Source of the DNA: DAIRET01 sp036795455
Lineage (GTDB): Bacteria > Bacteroidota > Ignavibacteria > Ignavibacteriales > Ignavibacteriaceae
Reading direction: 5' to 3'
Length of the DNA stretch: 8,373 nt
Assembly: GCA_036795455.1 (NCBI GenBank)
Contig: DAIRET010000131.1
Span: 1 to 8,373, forward strand
The position numbers and the translations under genes were made by a program. Below, piece by piece: positions 6,607-8,373 of the stretch; positions within the stretch are counted from its first letter, which is position 1; each line of letters begins with the position of its first letter. Below the pieces are notes generated by a model, which was given only the letters and a program-made list of their open reading frames with translations, was not told the origin of the DNA and made no database searches.

Positions 6607-7341
6607 TCAAAACCGTCTTGTTTTTTCCTGACGCATTTTTATCGGAAGACAAAGCTGGCTATGAGGAACGGCTTCAAGACGCGCTTTAGGGATAAGCGGA
6701 CAAGTATCGCAAAGCATTTGTGGTTCATCTATACATTCGATACAAATACCGTATGTACCGGCATCAATACGTTTAAGAGCATCTTCCAAATAACCGAGAA
6801 ACTTGTTCTCCCTTTGTGCGTACAAAAATGTTTTTTCTCTTTCCATGGCATCCGTACCCTGTTCCGCCATGTGCAGTGAATATGGTGAATTTTCATTTAT
6901 ATATTCGCCTGTAGTCGGGTCAAGCATCTGGTCGCGTAAATTTTGAAGCTGTTCGATTATTTCATTCTTTTTGTTTAGAATAATTTCACGGAAATGCTCA
7001 AGTTCTTTTTTACTATAACCCTTTATTTTCGGCGAAATCTTTTTTTCTTCAACAGTATGATGATGAACAACCTTCTCGGCGGTTTTATGTGTTTTTACTT
7101 CTTTCTTTTCTTTCTTTGCAGTTTTCGCCGGTTTGGAAGTTGTTTTTTCAGCCTTCTTTTCTTTAACTGCTGCTTTTTTTACTGCCGGTTTTTTTTCGAC
7201 TGTCTTTTTTACAACGGTTTTCTTCGGTTTAGCCGGTGTGCTTTTCTTTACTTCCTTCTTTGCCGGCTTTGCTTTCTTTACATCTTTGACTTTAACAGTC
7301 TTTTTTGTAGAAGCTTTTTTTGTTGTTGCTTTCCTTGCCAT
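6607..7341 (-). CDS. TraR/DksA C4 zinc-finger protein with histone-H1-like N-terminal tail
   Basis: The protein has 244 residues. Residues 1 to about 105 are Lys/Ala/Thr/Val-rich with repeated KK, AKPKK and VKK patterns and a HHH at 93-95. This is the composition of bacterial H1-like proteins and would bind nucleic acid non-specifically. Residues about 109-190 form the helical part, and the C4 zinc finger is Cys200, Cys203, Cys211 and Cys214, followed by LIPKARLEAVPHSQLC. DksA-family proteins bind the RNA polymerase secondary channel and tune transcription, often with ppGpp. The DxxDxA tip motif of E. coli DksA is not evident (GTDAMEREK instead), so DksA activity is uncertain. I chose ATG 7341-7339 over the in-frame ATG at 7374, because AAGGAG (7353-7348) stands 6 nt before it and the longer form would overlap ileS. 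The SD overlaps the ileS stop, suggesting translational coupling. Confidence 0.92.
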   Translation of the reverse strand: MARKATTKKASTKKTVKVKDVKKAKPAKKEVKKSTPAKPKKTVVKKTVEKKPAVKKAAVKEKKAEKTTSKPAKTAKKEKKEVKTHKTAEKVVHHHTVEEKKISPKIKGYSKKELEHFREIILNKKNEIIEQLQNLRDQMLDPTTGEYINENSPYSLHMAEQGTDAMEREKTFLYAQRENKFLGYLEDALKRIDAGTYGICIECIDEPQMLCDTCPLIPKARLEAVPHSQLCLPIKMRQEKTRRF

Positions 7342-7347
7342 AATGGT

Positions 7348-7353
7348 CTCCTT
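7348..7353 (-). promoter_or_regulatory. Strong ribosome binding site of the DksA-like gene
   Basis: AAGGAG lies 6 nt before the ATG at 7341 and shares bases with the ileS stop codon (TAAGGAG). It is the only full Shine-Dalgarno site seen ahead of a gene in this window; the other starts have weak or A-rich leaders. It fixes the start and suggests high translation of this protein. Confidence 0.85.
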
Positions 7354-8373
7354 AATTAACTGTGGATTTTTCAATTTTTATTTTACATGAATACTGGTCA
7401 ATCTCCAACTCTTTATCGAAATCATTTGTAAATGTTACACTTGTAACACTTCCTGAAAGTGTTTCGGACGAAATATAATCAGAGTGTTGGATAACTGCAT
7501 CATGCAATTTACCTGTTGTACTAAAAGATATTTTAATTCTATCTGTAACGTCGAACCCTGCATCTTTACGCATATTTTGTATACGGTTTACAAATTCTCT
7601 TGCAAGTCCTTCTGCAATTAAATCATCCGTAAGTTCAGTGTCAAGTGCAACAGTAACACCTTCTTCCGATTCTACAACCCAGCCTTCAATTTCAGAACTA
7701 ACGATCTCAACGTCTTCCGGTGAAATTAAAACATCTTCTCCTCCGACCTGGATTTTAATGCTCTCTCCTTTGAGAAGTGATTGTACATCCTTACCGGCAA
7801 GGCTTTTTATAGCATTTGCAACCGGGTTAACTTTTTTACCGAACTTTGGTCCGATTGATTTAAATACAGGTTTCGCCGATTTTTTCACTATTTCGGAATC
7901 GTCCGATAAAATTACCATTTCCTTGATATTGAGTTCATCAAGAATTACATCCTGCATTTGTGCAAGGGATTCCCGTTTTGTTGAATCTATTGCAATCATT
8001 ATTTTCTTTAACGGTTGCCTGACTTTAAGATTCAACTTTGCCCTCATTGCACGGGTTAGATAAACTACTCTCTGTGCCGAGTCCATTTTTTCTTCCAAAG
8101 CTTTTTCAATATAAGAAACTTCTGGGAAATGTGATAAGTGAATCGACTCAAATTTTTCGAGACTTGTAATTCTGTTCAAGTTATTATAAATCTCTTCCGA
8201 TATGAACGGAGCAAAAGGTGAAATAAGTTTTGCCACTTTAATAAGGCATTCATACAATGTTTGATATGCAGATAGTTTTGCAGTATTCATTTCCGATTTC
8301 CAGAACCTGCGTCTGCTTCTTCTTACATACCAGTTTGATAAATGATCAATTGTAAATGAAGATACAAGACGTG
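7352..8373 (-). CDS. ileS: Isoleucyl-tRNA synthetase, C-terminal part (5' end outside the window)
   Basis: The frame is open to the right edge. The first complete residues are RLVSSFTIDHLSNWYVRR followed by SRRRFWKSE, the conserved junction between the catalytic core and the anticodon-binding domain, so the Met at 8290 is internal. The anticodon-binding helical domain (QTLYECLIKVAKLISPFAPFISEEIY) and a C-terminal region with EGWVVESEEGVTVALDTEL, then LIAEGLAREFVNRIQNMRKD, are present. These are typical of the long type 2 IleS (DUF5915), which lacks the C-terminal zinc finger of E. coli IleS. The HIGH and KMSKS motifs lie outside the window. Type 2 enzymes are known to be less sensitive to mupirocin; that property is inferred here from the family only. 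The gene heads the ileS - dksA-like - lspA - rluD run. Confidence 0.96.
   Translation of the reverse strand, partial: RLVSSFTIDHLSNWYVRRSRRRFWKSEMNTAKLSAYQTLYECLIKVAKLISPFAPFISEEIYNNLNRITSLEKFESIHLSHFPEVSYIEKALEEKMDSAQRVVYLTRAMRAKLNLKVRQPLKKIMIAIDSTKRESLAQMQDVILDELNIKEMVILSDDSEIVKKSAKPVFKSIGPKFGKKVNPVANAIKSLAGKDVQSLLKGESIKIQVGGEDVLISPEDVEIVSSEIEGWVVESEEGVTVALDTELTDDLIAEGLAREFVNRIQNMRKDAGFDVTDRIKISFSTTGKLHDAVIQHSDYISSETLSGSVTSVTFTNDFDKELEIDQYSCKIKIEKSTVN

Noticed and set aside
7342..7374. Longer start for the DksA-like protein (11 more residues)
   Set aside because: It would overlap ileS by 23 bp without a ribosome site, while the inner ATG has a perfect AAGGAG at the right distance.
6994..7390. 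Two plus-strand frames rich in Phe and Cys opposite the DksA-like gene
   Set aside because: They are antisense shadows of the Lys/Ala-rich tail (AAA/AAG codons read as TTT/CTT) and have no ribosome site or recognisable domain.
7638..8063. 141-residue plus-strand frame opposite ileS
   Set aside because: It is fully antisense to conserved ileS coding sequence and low in complexity (Ser/Thr-rich), with no supporting signal.

Overview
The window is AT-rich, gene-dense bacterial DNA. I infer a member of the Bacteroidota/Ignavibacteriota (Chlorobi) side of the tree. The support is a propeller/Y_Y_Y-type sensor kinase, the packed order ileS - dksA-like - lspA - rluD, an IleS C-terminus of the long type 2 form, and promoter octamers of the TAnnTTTG kind. 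The exact run of 100 N, with a 55-base repeat on each side, points to a draft short-read (probably metagenomic) scaffold.

Layout. Positions 1-1814 (+) hold the 3' part of a membrane sensor histidine kinase whose propeller runs off the left edge. Everything else is on the minus strand. Reading from the right edge in the direction of transcription: the C-terminal third of ileS (8373-7352); a TraR/DksA zinc-finger protein with a long histone-H1-like Lys/Ala tail (7341-6607); lspA (6583-5882); and rluD (5913-4930), all packed like one operon. After a 69-bp gap with a promoter come cysS (4860-3457) and, 3 bp later, a YgjP-like zinc metallopeptidase (3453-2569) whose N-terminal module appears duplicated. 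Then a separately promoted initiator tRNA-fMet (2466-2394) with its own terminator.

The accessory part lies between the tRNA and the kinase (1815-2393). A small GIY-YIG nuclease gene (2302-2063) follows the tRNA terminator. Its last codons and stop are made from a remnant of the tRNA-fMet T-arm, which is interrupted by a 16-bp palindrome. A second copy of the terminator and tRNA 3' end follows, then the assembly gap, then a truncated second GIY-YIG copy that ends 5 bp from the kinase stop. The 55-bp repeats at the two gap edges match the two ends of the 290-bp segment 2116-2405. The simplest reading is a perfect direct repeat of 290 bp with a 365-bp period, with 180 bp really missing in the gap. 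The arrangement (intact tRNA, nuclease, leftover tRNA 3' end, nuclease again) resembles a minimal nuclease-bearing element that inserts into, and restores, the 3' end of a tRNA gene.

The housekeeping genes share a translation theme: two aminoacyl-tRNA synthetases, an rRNA/tRNA pseudouridine synthase, the initiator tRNA and a DksA-like regulator, together with lipoprotein processing.
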